A stretch of DNA of 64,000 nucleotides from Phoenix dactylifera (Eukaryota; Streptophyta; Magnoliopsida; Arecales; Arecaceae), in NCBI RefSeq assembly GCF_009389715.1, contig NW_024067779.1, positions 124,001 through 188,000 of the forward strand. Direction: 5' to 3'. Below, piece by piece: positions 1 through 9,959 of this stretch (position 1 is the first letter of the stretch; the number at the start of each line of letters is the position of its first letter). The notes beneath the pieces are model-generated. The model was not told where the DNA came from. It was given only the letters and a program-made list of their open reading frames with translations, and made no database searches. The translations under genes were made by a program, and so were the position numbers.

Positions 1-294
1 TACCATACTCCATCGAGATTCTCATTGTAGAAAGCTCCGGCCTAGGCCTAGAAGGCTTTAATGGGAACCATAGGCCATTCAGCCCTTTTTTCCACGAAGA
101 TCCTACGCCGTTCACCTAGATCCGACAACCTTCTCCTCCATTGCTCAGCTATTTGCACAACCTACCTTTTTTTCGGCCGCTCTTCGACATGCTAGAGTTG
201 TGACAGAACAACGACAACAACCTCCAGCTCTGCATGCTCCTATTTTGGCTTCTCCACCACTATCGCAGTTGATATATTCATCCTGCTTTCCTCC
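1..294. other. no recognisable feature
   Basis: I see no gene, RNA or repeat signature here. Short open frames lack family features and look like chance. Confidence 0.4.
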
Positions 295-770
295 TAGGGG
301 TGCAAATGGGTCGAATCGGGTTGAGTCATGAGTAACCTTATCCAATATGGTTTCTTGTTCGGGTTCTAATTTTAGACCCAGATCCAACCCAATAGAGGGT
401 CGGGTCGGGTCGGGCCACTGTTACAATTTTTGACCCAACGGATCATTTGGGTCGGATCGGGTTCATGTTAACTCGGACCCAATCCAAAAAATTTAGGTTT
501 CGTTCGGATCAACCCATCCATGGCTTCAGAATTTGTTTGCACTCCTGTGGGTTGCGGCCTGCAGGCCCAAACAATTTTACAGATTCGGGTTAGGTCAGAT
601 TGGATCATAAGATTGAAAATCTAAAATTACCTAAATTTCAAATGAGGCGGAACAGGTCGAGTCTAAATTCAGTAAACCTAAACCTAACTCGGAAAATAGA
701 ACGAATCTAATTTTAGGATCCAATTTTAGGATCTGAGTCAAGTCGGGTCATGGGTCAACCGGACTTATTT
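295..770. repeat. GGGTC-rich degenerate MITE-like repeat
   Basis: The stretch starts with GGGGTGCAAATGGGTC and ends near 757-770 with an inverted approximate match (TTATTTGCAGCC). In between are many GGGTC/GACCC units. This matches the general look of plant non-autonomous hAT-like repeats with GGGTCGGGT-rich ends. No clean target duplication is visible, so the element type is inferred. A short similar GGGTC-rich patch lies at about 55730-55785. Confidence 0.4.
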
Positions 771-1570
771 GCAGCCTTGCTTAGTCCCTCTCAATTTCCT
801 TCACCATTTTCACTATATTTTTCAGTTCATTTTCTCCATCTAAGCCGGAATGATAGGGTAATCACCATCCCTCACTATCAGCTCGTCTCTCTCTGCCCCC
901 TCTTGTCTTTTCCCACCATCACTCACCGTCGAATCCTCAATCACTGATCCCTCTTGTATCAACGCCAGAAAGACAAGATCCGCTCTATTTCTTTACTAAT
1001 ACATGTGACCCATCCTTTTCGGATGGGATTACATTTCATTTTTTTTAAATCTAATTAATCCTGATTTGAAAGGAAGGTTGAAGATTTAGTGGTTTTGTTT
1101 TAAATTTTTTTCATCTTTTGTTTTTTTTTCAAAAATCTGTCCAAAAATAAAAAGATTCTGCATCTGCTGCTCAAATTTTTTTATCGGTTAAAAAAATAGT
1201 TTCACCATTGCTGAAGTGAAATTTATTGAAAAATTTTCATATAAAAAAAAGCCATTTTGAGCAACGTGTGTGCCACTGTCTACTCTTCTCACCAGTAATT
1301 TTTCGTCTTCTTTTACCTGGTAAAAAAACATCACAATATCACCTTGAAGACAAATCACTATGAAATTCATATATTTTTTATTAAAAAAAAGGTCACACCT
1401 CCTTGAGTGATGCGTGTCACACTATCTATACTCTCCTTTTCTCTACTAGCTTTTCAAAAAAATCAAAAGTGGGATTGGAAGGCTGTGACTCTTGACAGTA
1501 GCCACCCGCATGGACCTATCTGAGGAAAAAATAAAAAAAAAAGAATAGAGGGGAAGGTAATCGAAAGCTT
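771..1570. other. AT-rich intergenic DNA
   Basis: No gene is visible. The stretch is T-rich with poly-A and poly-T runs; short open frames show no family features. Confidence 0.4.
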
Positions 1571-2050
1571 AGAGGGCATTTGGTATGGAACGATCATCCT
1601 AGGATCAACGGTGATATGGGTGAAGATGGTGAGATCAGGGCCGGCCCGACCGTTAGGCGACCTAGGCGGTCGCCTAAGGCCCCGGCCCCAAAAAAGGCCT
1701 CGGCCTATCGCTGAGAATGGTTGTCAACTGTAGCCTGTCCCAATCCCATCGCCATTGACGCCATGGCTGTAAAGCTGGTAAGGTAAGGCGTAAACCTATG
1801 AACCTATCACCTATGGCATTCGGCTACGAGCTATTCCTCTTGTCCTTGACGTCTCCTTGCCTCTTTGTCCCAATTCCAACTTCCCAGTTCCCAAATCCCA
1901 GCACGGCTATTCCTCTTTCCTCCTTAGACCTCATTTGCTTCTAGCTTCTTCATTCTTCAATCTTCCTAGTTCTTTGATTCCTTCGTTCTGGGGGTGTGCT
2001 AGCGTGGGAGGGTGGATGGGAGCCAGTTTTTGTTGGTGAGCTTGTCAGTC

Positions 2051-2281
2051 AAGGGAGGAGAAGGGCTTGTGCGGGAGTCGGAGGGGTTTTTGGGGCAGAA
2101 TGGGGTGGGGAGTTCGGAGGAGCCGGCATTGGAGGGGAACGAGGTGGATGAGGTGATGGTAAAGCCGTAAAGGAGGTGGAGAAAAAGGAGGTCAGAGCGC
2201 AGGGGGCCGGAGCTGGCGCCATGAACACCACCGGTCCACCAAGCATCTGTGGGCGGGGGTTGTGGCCGCAATGGTTTCAAG
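2051..2281 (+). pseudogene. captured exon fragment, mitochondrial carrier-like (copy 1)
   Basis: The plus strand encodes a Glu/Val-rich stretch (EEPALEGNEVDEV), then AMNTT and, after a small out-of-frame insertion, TKHLWAGVVAAMVSR. It stops at CAAG followed by GTAATG, which looks like an exon end. As I recall the family, this resembles the start of the first transmembrane repeat of plant BTL-type mitochondrial adenine nucleotide transporters, where a splice site follows the SR. An in-frame stop and the insertion make it non-functional. The family name is inference from memory; a protein search would settle it. Confidence 0.45.
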
Positions 2282-2708
2282 GTAATGGGATAGCTGTTTG
2301 GTAGTTTTTATCATTACTTTTCCTGTTATAGCTATTACTGGATGCTGAGTAATATGTTCCATAACTTTGCTGTGCCTTTGTAATTAATATCGTAACTTTT
2401 TTTCCTTAAAAAAATTGCATTTTGTGTTTGTTTATGGCTGCGTTGTCTCAATTGCATTTTATATCATACTTAGATACTCCATGTTGTCCTTATGATCAAA
2501 AGAGTCTTGTCTTTGGTCAGTTTTGCTGCTAGTAGTATTAACTTAATGGCCATTTGCATCTTTTTGAGCATTAGACCTTTTCTTTTGCAAATCTGAGGTT
2601 TTGCATGAATGGTCTGACAAAGGAGTTTCTTTGAGGAGTGGGCAAAGGGTTGGTGTGCCATAAGATGGAGATGTCATTCTTAATGTAGAATAAAACTATA
2701 AAAGTTTT

Positions 2709-2913
2709 GAGGGAGAGGAGGGGTTCGTGTGGGGAGGCGGAGGGGTTTTTGGTGTGGACTGGGGAGAGGAGACAGGAGGAACCAGCATTGGAGGGGAAGG
2801 AGGTGGATGAGGTGGTGGTTAAGGAGGTAGAGAATGAGGAGGAGGATAGAACACTGGGGGGCGGAGGTGGTGCCATGAGCACCACCAAGCATCTGTGGGT
2901 GGGGGCCTGGGGA
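2709..2913 (+). pseudogene. captured exon fragment, mitochondrial carrier-like (copy 2)
   Basis: This is a diverged direct repeat of 2051-2281 inside the same hAT element. It encodes GFLVWTGERRQEEPALEGK, an acidic run, then GAMSTTKHLWVGAW. Its frame is cleaner than copy 1 across the acidic region, but it lacks the exon-end tail (AAMVSR and GT). Either one exon was captured and duplicated within the element, or two related elements recombined. No function is expected. Confidence 0.45.
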
Positions 2914-3372
2914 GAACAAATATATCTTAATACATGTTTAAGAAAAAGAAAGGCACATTTTGTTACTTTTGTAAGAAGCAGCGCACACAAAATGGCTTGC
3001 AAAAAATGGTACCAATAGGTTGAGTTGGTAAAGTTGCTAGGAGTTGGAAGCCAGTGAATTAAGTTGATCTCACCTTTGGCCCAATTTCAGTTGGCTACGG
3101 GCTATTCCCCTTATCACCTATGAACCTATCACCTTCGCCCTAATTGTTTAATTTTAGAAAGTTAAAATCTTTGAATGTAAAGGATTTGAAAAATTGTTGT
3201 CTTAATCTTGAAATTTTTTTAACCATGGTGAATATTCTGATATTGATGGTCTTGATCTGTTTTCAAAATGAAAAGTTTTAAAAAAAGTTTTACAAACATA
3301 AACTAGTACCCCTATTGATACTTTAAGTTTTATAAAAAAACAATTTTTTTTCCAAATGCATGCATTGCTTAT

Positions 3373-3535
3373 AGGATATTGTTAATAATACCTGTAATAG
3401 TTGCTTCTGCTGAAAGAAGTTTTTCAAAATTAAAGTTGATAAAATCTTATTTGTGGTCAACTATTTTATAAGAAAAATTAAATGGATTAGCTATATTATC
3501 GATTGAAAATAGTATTTTAATGAGTACAAAAGTTT
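3373..3535 (+). pseudogene. hAT transposase dimerisation-domain remnant
   Basis: The frame beginning at 3373 reads RILLIIPVIVASAERSFSK, then LKLIKSYLWSTIL, a stop, and EKLNGLAILSIEN. The SAERSFSKLKLIKSYLW core is the signature of the C-terminal hAT dimerisation region found in plant zinc-finger MYM-type/TTF-type transposases. The upstream transposase body is missing or too decayed to read, and a stop codon cuts the motif. It lies about 150 bp from the right end of the hAT element, as expected for a transposase C-terminus. Confidence 0.8.
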
Positions 3536-4026
3536 GATTAGTAATTTTGCATTTCAAAAAACTACGCAAATTATTTTTAAATAAATTTTTAAAGTATTTT
3601 ACACTTATTAAAAAATTTTATCATTTTTTAAAAAAAAAGGCCTCCTTTAATGAGCTCGCCTTAGGCCTCCAAATGCATTGGGCCGCCCCTGGGTGAGATC
3701 ACCGTATTTGGCTACACCACGATGATCCTACGTGGCGGTGATCCTAAATCACCTCCACTTCTCAACTTACCGTCCAACTCGGTGATGAGATATCCGTCTT
3801 TGAGGTCGGAAATTCAAGATCACCCCAGAATAGTGATCCTATGGTATTATGTGGTCGGTGATCTTGGATCTCCATATCATACCAAACAAGTTATTCATGG
3901 ATATCTGGAAATTTTTAATCACTGGACCATGGCCTACTAAACACATTGATCTTAGATCACCGAGAATCGAATCACCCCAGCATTTAGATCACCGTGGTGA
4001 TTCTGTTGGGGTTACCAAACACCCCC

Positions 4027-4575
4027 AGAGGGGTTTGGAGAGGATGTCGGGAATTGTATGGGCCACAATCCTCTTTCTGATGATGTTAAATAGCCAAGGC
4101 GATAGGTTTAGTATGCTTGATGACCATTCTTTATTAGGCAGGAGACTTACGAGGCCAAGACAGAGACTTGGACTTTTGCTCCCTATTCTCGTCACTTGAG
4201 TATAACAACCCAAGGGTTTTCCTCCTTTCCTCCAATGGAGGTTTGATATATAGCTTTATGGTACACTTGATTGACTGAGGAAGGTATGAATGGAATTAAG
4301 TGCTGCTCATCCAACCTCGTGAGCCCCCACTTTTTTTTAGACGAAGTTGCATGTTTTGCTTTGATCTCATGTACTTAGTTTTTAGATCCGATACGATACT
4401 TCGACTTTTAATGATGATGTGCTTGCAGGGTTTCTAGATGCACTATTTTTTTAAATCTAAATAGTTCTGCTTTGAAAGGAAGGCGGAGGATTAACATTTT
4501 TTTTTTTTTGTTTCTTTTTAGTTCATGGAGCACACAGATGGGCAGGCTGGCGAACCTCATAGCGCAACGAACTTC
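4027..4575. other. intergenic DNA
   Basis: I see no supported gene in this stretch. Short open frames lack family signatures. Confidence 0.35.
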
Positions 4576-4815
4576 TTGTGAGAATCTGTGTACAAGCGTG
4601 TGTTTAGTCTCACATCGGTTATTCGCCGAAAAGATCTTAGATATATATACAGAATGAAAAAATCTAAATAATACCTTCCGAATAGCATTTTGGGTGAGTC
4701 TTGGATTATTTCAAATGGTATCAGAATGAATCTGGCTAATAACATATGTAGATTAGGGGATACTGACGTCGGAGCTTGAACGGAGAAGTATGTGAGGATT
4801 CGTGTGCGGAGACAT
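4576..4815 (+). mobile_element. TRIM-like retroelement fragment
   Basis: The sequence starts with TGTGAGAATCTGTG, contains TCTCACATCGGTTATT and CTTCCGAATAGCATTTTGGG, and is followed by AATGGTATCAGAATG, a degenerate primer-binding site for initiator tRNA-Met. After a short internal region (GTAGATTAGGGGATACTGA) a second terminal-repeat start appears (TGTGAGGATTCGTGTGCGG at about 4790) and is truncated. The same family is present at 16886-17276. It has no coding capacity, consistent with a miniature terminal-repeat retrotransposon. Confidence 0.55.
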
Positions 4816-5835
4816 ATGGACACGATGATGTGGCAAACCAGAAGAGAAGAAGGGGCCTGTAGAGATGAAAGCACTAAAAATGCTCTACACCCTCCTTTAA
4901 TGTATGAGATAAGATTTTCATGGAGTCATTTTTACTATTGAAAGATTAGGTCCCGTATTTGATTCTCCATTAGTTTTTCTTGCAAGTGCAACACATGTAA
5001 TTAAAATAATGCAGGCTAGCTAGCTTTGTGTTTTGTCCAATGGAGCATGATATTGTCCGATGTGGACATGGGTTTAAATAAATTGGTGCAATTTGATATA
5101 GTTCTTGATATTTTTCAAACTACATACAACCATCTTGAGCTACGCAAGCCGCCCCTAATAAAGCACCTAATAAAGTTGTTTGTGATGTCATCATTGAATC
5201 TCCTGCTGCACGAGCTTTTGGCCAGAAATTTCTAAAAAGAACAAATATTTCTCTCTCAGTCGCGATCAATTCCATCATGATCAAAGAGCGGTAATGTAAG
5301 CTTGCAACCACGAGCCTTTTGGCCCAATTCCATCGTCATAATCCATGGGTCCAAAAACTGGCGCCCTTCTAATCCCTTGTAATCCATGACATGAAATAAA
5401 GAAAAATTTTATATACGCCGCACCGCTATATTTCCCTCTTTTCAATTCCATACAACGTGGCATTGATGCCACTGCCTTATGAAATCTCCAGTCCCAATCC
5501 TCTCATGCCACATCGGATGGGAACCTACGTGGTGTACAATCATGTCCTCCAAAGTCCAGAAAGCAGTTGCATTATTCCTCCCAACAACGTGAAGTTCACG
5601 TCAACAGATAGAAAATAATAAAAAAGGTCGTGCCTACGTTGGTTGTCAAATAATCAACTTGTAGTGGTCATAATAGAGACCAGTTTTGACACGTAATTAT
5701 TGATGGCCTGTTGGATTTATTTATAGGTGTTAGCTTTTTAATTAGAGAGATGAGATCAAATAACTATGTGGTGTAGAATTGTAGGCGCATGATGTGAGGT
5801 AGGTGGGCAAACAAGGTGGTTAGATTGGCATCCCC

Positions 5836-5932
<97 letters not shown>

Positions 5933-6530
5933 GTATATGTATATGTAGCTGTGGTGCCATTGAAACCTAACCCACTCAATGGCGCATAGAATTTTTCTTT
6001 TTTTATAGGTTCAATAACGCATCACACACGACGAGTATGAATACAGTTAACAAAATTAGAAAAAAAAATATGGCACAAAAAAAATAAAACAAACACGTAA
6101 TTCTTGTAGAGAAAACCATCGAAATGATGAGCCGCATAGGTCACAATCCAGCTGGCTACATACGGAGTATGAAGTATTGGCTGTTGTATTGTTTGAAGAA
6201 CTCTCCTTCTCCTACCTCTGAGAATTAAACCATTGTGAAGAAAAAAAGAAGTAAAATCATCAATGCTCATTAAAGTTAAGCTAAGAAATCTTGCATAAAA
6301 TATAAAAAATGAAAAAAAAAATCTAGAAAGGAAATAAAGGAAGTAATAAAGCAAAGGAGTCATCCAAACAGTCACTTGACTCAAAGGATGTTTTGTACCG
6401 TTCTCCTCATCTTTTTACTTTTCTATATTATTAAGATCCATTAATCATTTTTTACAATTACAATGGTCTCTAGCAGAGGCCCACAGCCACTACCATCTCT
6501 ATCTCTTTCCCTTTTATATTATTGCTTTCC
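4816..6530. other. intergenic DNA
   Basis: No gene is recognised. The stretch holds a long AT microsatellite (annotated separately) and AT-rich sequence upstream of the peptidase gene. Open frames through the microsatellite are artefacts. Confidence 0.4.
5839..5947. repeat. (AT)n microsatellite with GTATAT tail
   Basis: About 88 bp of uninterrupted AT dinucleotides (5839-5926) run into three GTATAT units. Length is likely polymorphic. Confidence 0.95.
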
Positions 6531-6540
6531 TCCGTCATCA

Positions 6541-6667
6541 TAGTATATATCAGTTCTAAGCTCTATCCTCATCATCCCACCAAGCCAATCTCTTTGAAAA
6601 GGATTCACTTCCTTGACAGCCAACCCCCTCCCCCCCAACCTCTTTCCCGTCATCTGAATCGTGAAAG
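6541..6667 (+). promoter_or_regulatory. probable promoter and 5'UTR exon of the peptidase gene
   Basis: AGTATATATCAG near 6541 can serve as a TATA element. A pyrimidine-rich leader follows and ends at GTGAAAG with donor GTGAGA at 6668. The matching acceptor is GGAACAG at 7419-7425, about 70 bp before the start codon at 7496. This would be a 5'UTR intron of about 758 bp. Without transcript data the start point is a guess. Confidence 0.5.
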
Positions 6668-7495
6668 GTGAGAGCTTTCATCTTTTATATGTTGTTTTGC
6701 TGCTAATTGTTCTGTTTCATGCCTTCTTTTTCTTGAATTTTGGGTATTGGGATCTTTCATTGGACTAATTTGGTTCATCATTCCAGTGGGCGGTGGATCG
6801 TTCTGATTATTTGGAAATTTTTTGGCTATGGTCCTCTTCAGTTATTCTTGTTCTGGATTGGGTTTTCATCCTATGATAAAAATTATGCATAATAATTCCT
6901 GGGTTTCAAATGGCCATCCCTTAATTTGGGCTCTGTTATTGTGTAGCCAGGCTTACATACTAATTCAATTTCAGATTTTGATTATGGTCTTAGTGAGCCC
7001 TTTCTTGGAAAAATATTGTGGCTTTGGTAACAATTTATCTTCTTCTTTTTTTCTTGTGAGGGAAACTTATTTTAGCTTGTTCTTCCTGTCCTCTGACATC
7101 TTGAATTTTATGATTGGTATTACTTTCAGCAATTCTTAATTCTTATATGATGGATTTTTTTTTTTTTATAAAAAATTTCTCTTCTAATGATATTTTTCCA
7201 TCACTTTACTTATATGTTTACCTGGGACCCTTCTTTTTTACAATCTTGGCAACAATGTTTTTACCCTTTCAGATAGCCTGGTGTACCAATTCCTCCTCCA
7301 TTTTGGTTTTATTGCTTGAGAGAATGCAATCTGTTCTCAGATGATATTTTTTTCTTTGATATCATTTCTATACTACAATTTTTGTACTGCTATACTAAGA
7401 TTTCCTCCTTTATTTGCTGGAACAGATTTTTTTTCATTTATAACCAAGTTGCGAATAAAAAATACACTGTCAAGCATAGTTAATATTATCGATAA

Positions 7496-9959
7496 ATGGG
7501 TTCAGAAGGGACTTCAGTGACAACAATTCATGTTACTGGATTCAAACAATTTCATGGGGTGTCAGAGAACCCAACAGAAACAATTGTAAGAAATCTGAAG
7601 GGGTATATGCAGAAGAAAGGATTGCCAAAAGGCCTTGTTCTTGGGAGCTGCAATGTTCTCGAGGTTGCGGGAGAGGGGGCACTTGCTCCTCTTTATAATA
7701 TCTTGGAGTCAGCTGCAGCGGGCCGCGACGGTGAATCCTCAAATGCTGGGCGAGTTATTTTGGTCGGTTATCTATTTTCTTTCTTATTTCTGTAAGATCT
7801 AAGGCTTTCTATGATCATGATGATATTGGGCAAATAAGTATTTTCCAATGAAGTATAAAGAAAATAATTACCCTTAGTTTTTCTTTACTTTGGACAGCTT
7901 TTTCTTTTTTTGCTTCCTGTGAAGTTTGTTTGAAATTTTGTCTGCATCTAAACATGATAATTTATCTGGGTGTACTGTGTATCCTAATAAACAGGATTAG
8001 GTATAGAACCTTGACAGTTATTATGCACCATGAAAAGCTGGTGGTAGGCTGCTACCATTTGAACCCAGTAGTGATTTTTTACACTTTACTTGGAAGGGAA
8101 GTGACCCACCTCCCAATTGCTTGTTTGCTTGCTTCTGTATGGGAAAACATTACAAACAGCATAAGATTTATCACTTTTGTTACTTCGCTTCATTAATGCA
8201 TCATGATGTTTTCAAGCCTGCCAATGTGCTTGACATAAACTGTGTTCCAAAAAGATTTGAAGGTGCTATGGGTTTAAATTTCTGTCATCAGTTTAGTCCT
8301 ACAGCCTCAGAACTTTCAGTAATTGCTGTATGCAACTAACTGCTGAATTTTTGGATATACTGGCATGTTAACTTCTTCACTCAGAAAGTTTACTTCACTG
8401 TTCGGCCAACCCTGAGAAATTTTCTCCACCATAATCAAGATATGAGAACAACCTGTGCCTGTACTTATAAGTTATAACCTTTTCCAACTCCAAGACACAA
8501 AATGTGATGAATTTTAGGAAAAAAACAAGCTCACTCTTTATCCATTTTATACTATTTGCCCTGCTGAACTTCAAACATATCAAGCATACCATCTTACTGT
8601 GCAATTCCTTGATAATCTGATTTATTTCAGTTGTCTGGGAAACTTCAATCAAGAACTAACGTTTGCAATCTCTCACTGTCTATGTATTGGAAAATTTGTT
8701 CCTAAATAGCTATCGGCAAATGATGTTTCCCACATTAACATTGTGCATCTAGTTTCTTTTTTTTTTTTTAAAAAAAAAATGCATATATTTAATTTTAACA
8801 CATGCATGTTTTGCTTATTAACTGGTTATCCTTCAGATCCATTTTGGAGTTAACAGTGGTTCAACAACGTTTGCTATTGAGAACCAAGCAATCAATGAAG
8901 CTACTTTTCGTTGTCCAGATGAATTAGGATGGAAACCTCAGGTAAGATATGCATATCTTGCTTTGGTTTATCATTGAATTCACCAGTTATGATACGGACT
9001 TTGGCTCTTATTTTTTCTTGCAGAGAGTCCCCATTATCCCTTCAGATGGAGACATTTCACGAACACGAGAGGTATGATGGCTATTACGGCTCATTTTAAA
9101 TGTTTCATCACTATAAACTCATGAATTATTAAGGAATGAAGATTCTAGCTTAAGATCATAAAATATTTCCTTGGAAAGGGGAGTACGCTATTGTTTTATC
9201 ATTATTCTTATCTTACTATTATTTTCTTTGAAACAGCGGTAGCTTTCTTTCAGATGGTAGTCAGCAATTATTTAGGATAACTTGGAAATGCGTATTCTGC
9301 TTAAGCATTACATAAGGTCTCTTTGTTTTTTTTGCAAAAAAAATAAAAATAATGTTTCTTTAGATATGAATTTGAATGGATCAAGCATAATTTTGTTCCT
9401 TGACCAAAAAAGAAAAGAGAGTTTTCAGTAAGGCTTGAGTCCTCAAAGTTCCTTTAAGAAGTATCATTCTAAAATAAAGTATGTGAATACATTTGTCATA
9501 GTTCAGTCTAGATTAAGTTATCATCTCTTTTTTATATCTAATGCAGGTTCTGTCTATTTATGAATAGGGTCAAGTAGTTTAAGTGACTTGGCAATAATAT
9601 ATCTCGGCACGTGAATTCTAGGCTTCGATTGGATTATACTTATCATCCTTTCGCATACAGGTGAAATATTCTTTCTGTTTGGTAGCTAACAATGTGAACC
9701 TCTTGTTAATTAAATGCAGACTTCTCTTCCAGTGAATGAGATTACCAAAGCCTTGGCAAAAATGGGATACTTGGTGATACCATCAGATGATGCTGGCCGA
9801 TTTGTGTGCAACTATGTTTACTATCATTCACTCCAGTTCGCAGAACAACATGGCATTAAGTCTCTTTTTGTACATGTTCCTCTTTTTCTGACAATCAACA
9901 AGGAAACCCAGATGCAATTTGCTGCTTCCCTTTTGGAAGTACTCGCTTCCTTGCCCTAG
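7496..9959 (+). CDS. pyroglutamyl peptidase I (pyrrolidone-carboxylate peptidase)
   Basis: This cysteine peptidase family (C15) removes N-terminal pyroglutamate from peptides, presumably in the cytosol, as no signal peptide is visible. Coding exons are 7496-7762, 8837-8941, 9024-9071 and 9720-9959. All junctions are GT-AG in phase 0 and together give 219 aa, the usual size. Exon 1 encodes MGSEGTSVTTIHVTGFKQF, with the family's GFKQFHGVSENPTE segment. Exon 2 has FGVNSG and FAIENQAINEA (the region of the catalytic Glu). Exon 4 has DDAGRFVCNYVYYHS, with the likely catalytic Cys, and LFVHVPL, with the likely catalytic His. The start is the first ATG after the 5'UTR acceptor and its protein begins as in plant homologues. 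No lesion is seen. The intron of about 1.07 kb after exon 1 and that of about 0.65 kb before exon 4 hold no recognised element. Confidence 0.93.

Larger units (their letters stand above)
1636..3691. mobile_element. hAT transposon (non-autonomous), perfect 8-bp TSD
   Basis: The ends are CAGGGCCGGCCC (1636) and GGGCCGCCCCTG (ending 3691), that is, inverted CAGGG termini typical of hAT elements. The flanks GGTGAGAT at 1628-1635 and 3692-3699 are identical, the 8-bp duplication expected of hAT. The 2056-bp interior has a decayed transposase C-terminus near the right end and two related GC-rich segments that resemble a captured host exon. No intact transposase is present, so it cannot move unaided. 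It is nested inside a MITE. Confidence 0.85.
1571..4026. mobile_element. Tourist/PIF-like MITE split by a hAT insertion
   Basis: The left end reads GGGCATTTGGTATGG and the right end, read inverted, is GGGGGTGTTTGGTAACCCC, the terminal style of plant Tourist/PIF-Harbinger MITEs. Inside are many GATCACCG/CGGTGATC inverted motifs, for example around 1590-1640, 3720-3860 and 3950-4010. Removing 1636-3691 and one copy of GGTGAGAT leaves a continuous element of about 400 bp. The expected 3-bp target duplication is not obvious, so exact ends are uncertain. Confidence 0.5.

Noticed and set aside
5764-5979. Minus-strand open frame of Tyr-Ile repeats
   Set aside because: It is the (AT)n microsatellite read as codons.
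6022-7344. Hydrophobic open frames around the peptidase 5' region
   Set aside because: T-rich intron and intergenic sequence give Phe/Leu-rich frames; no domain features.
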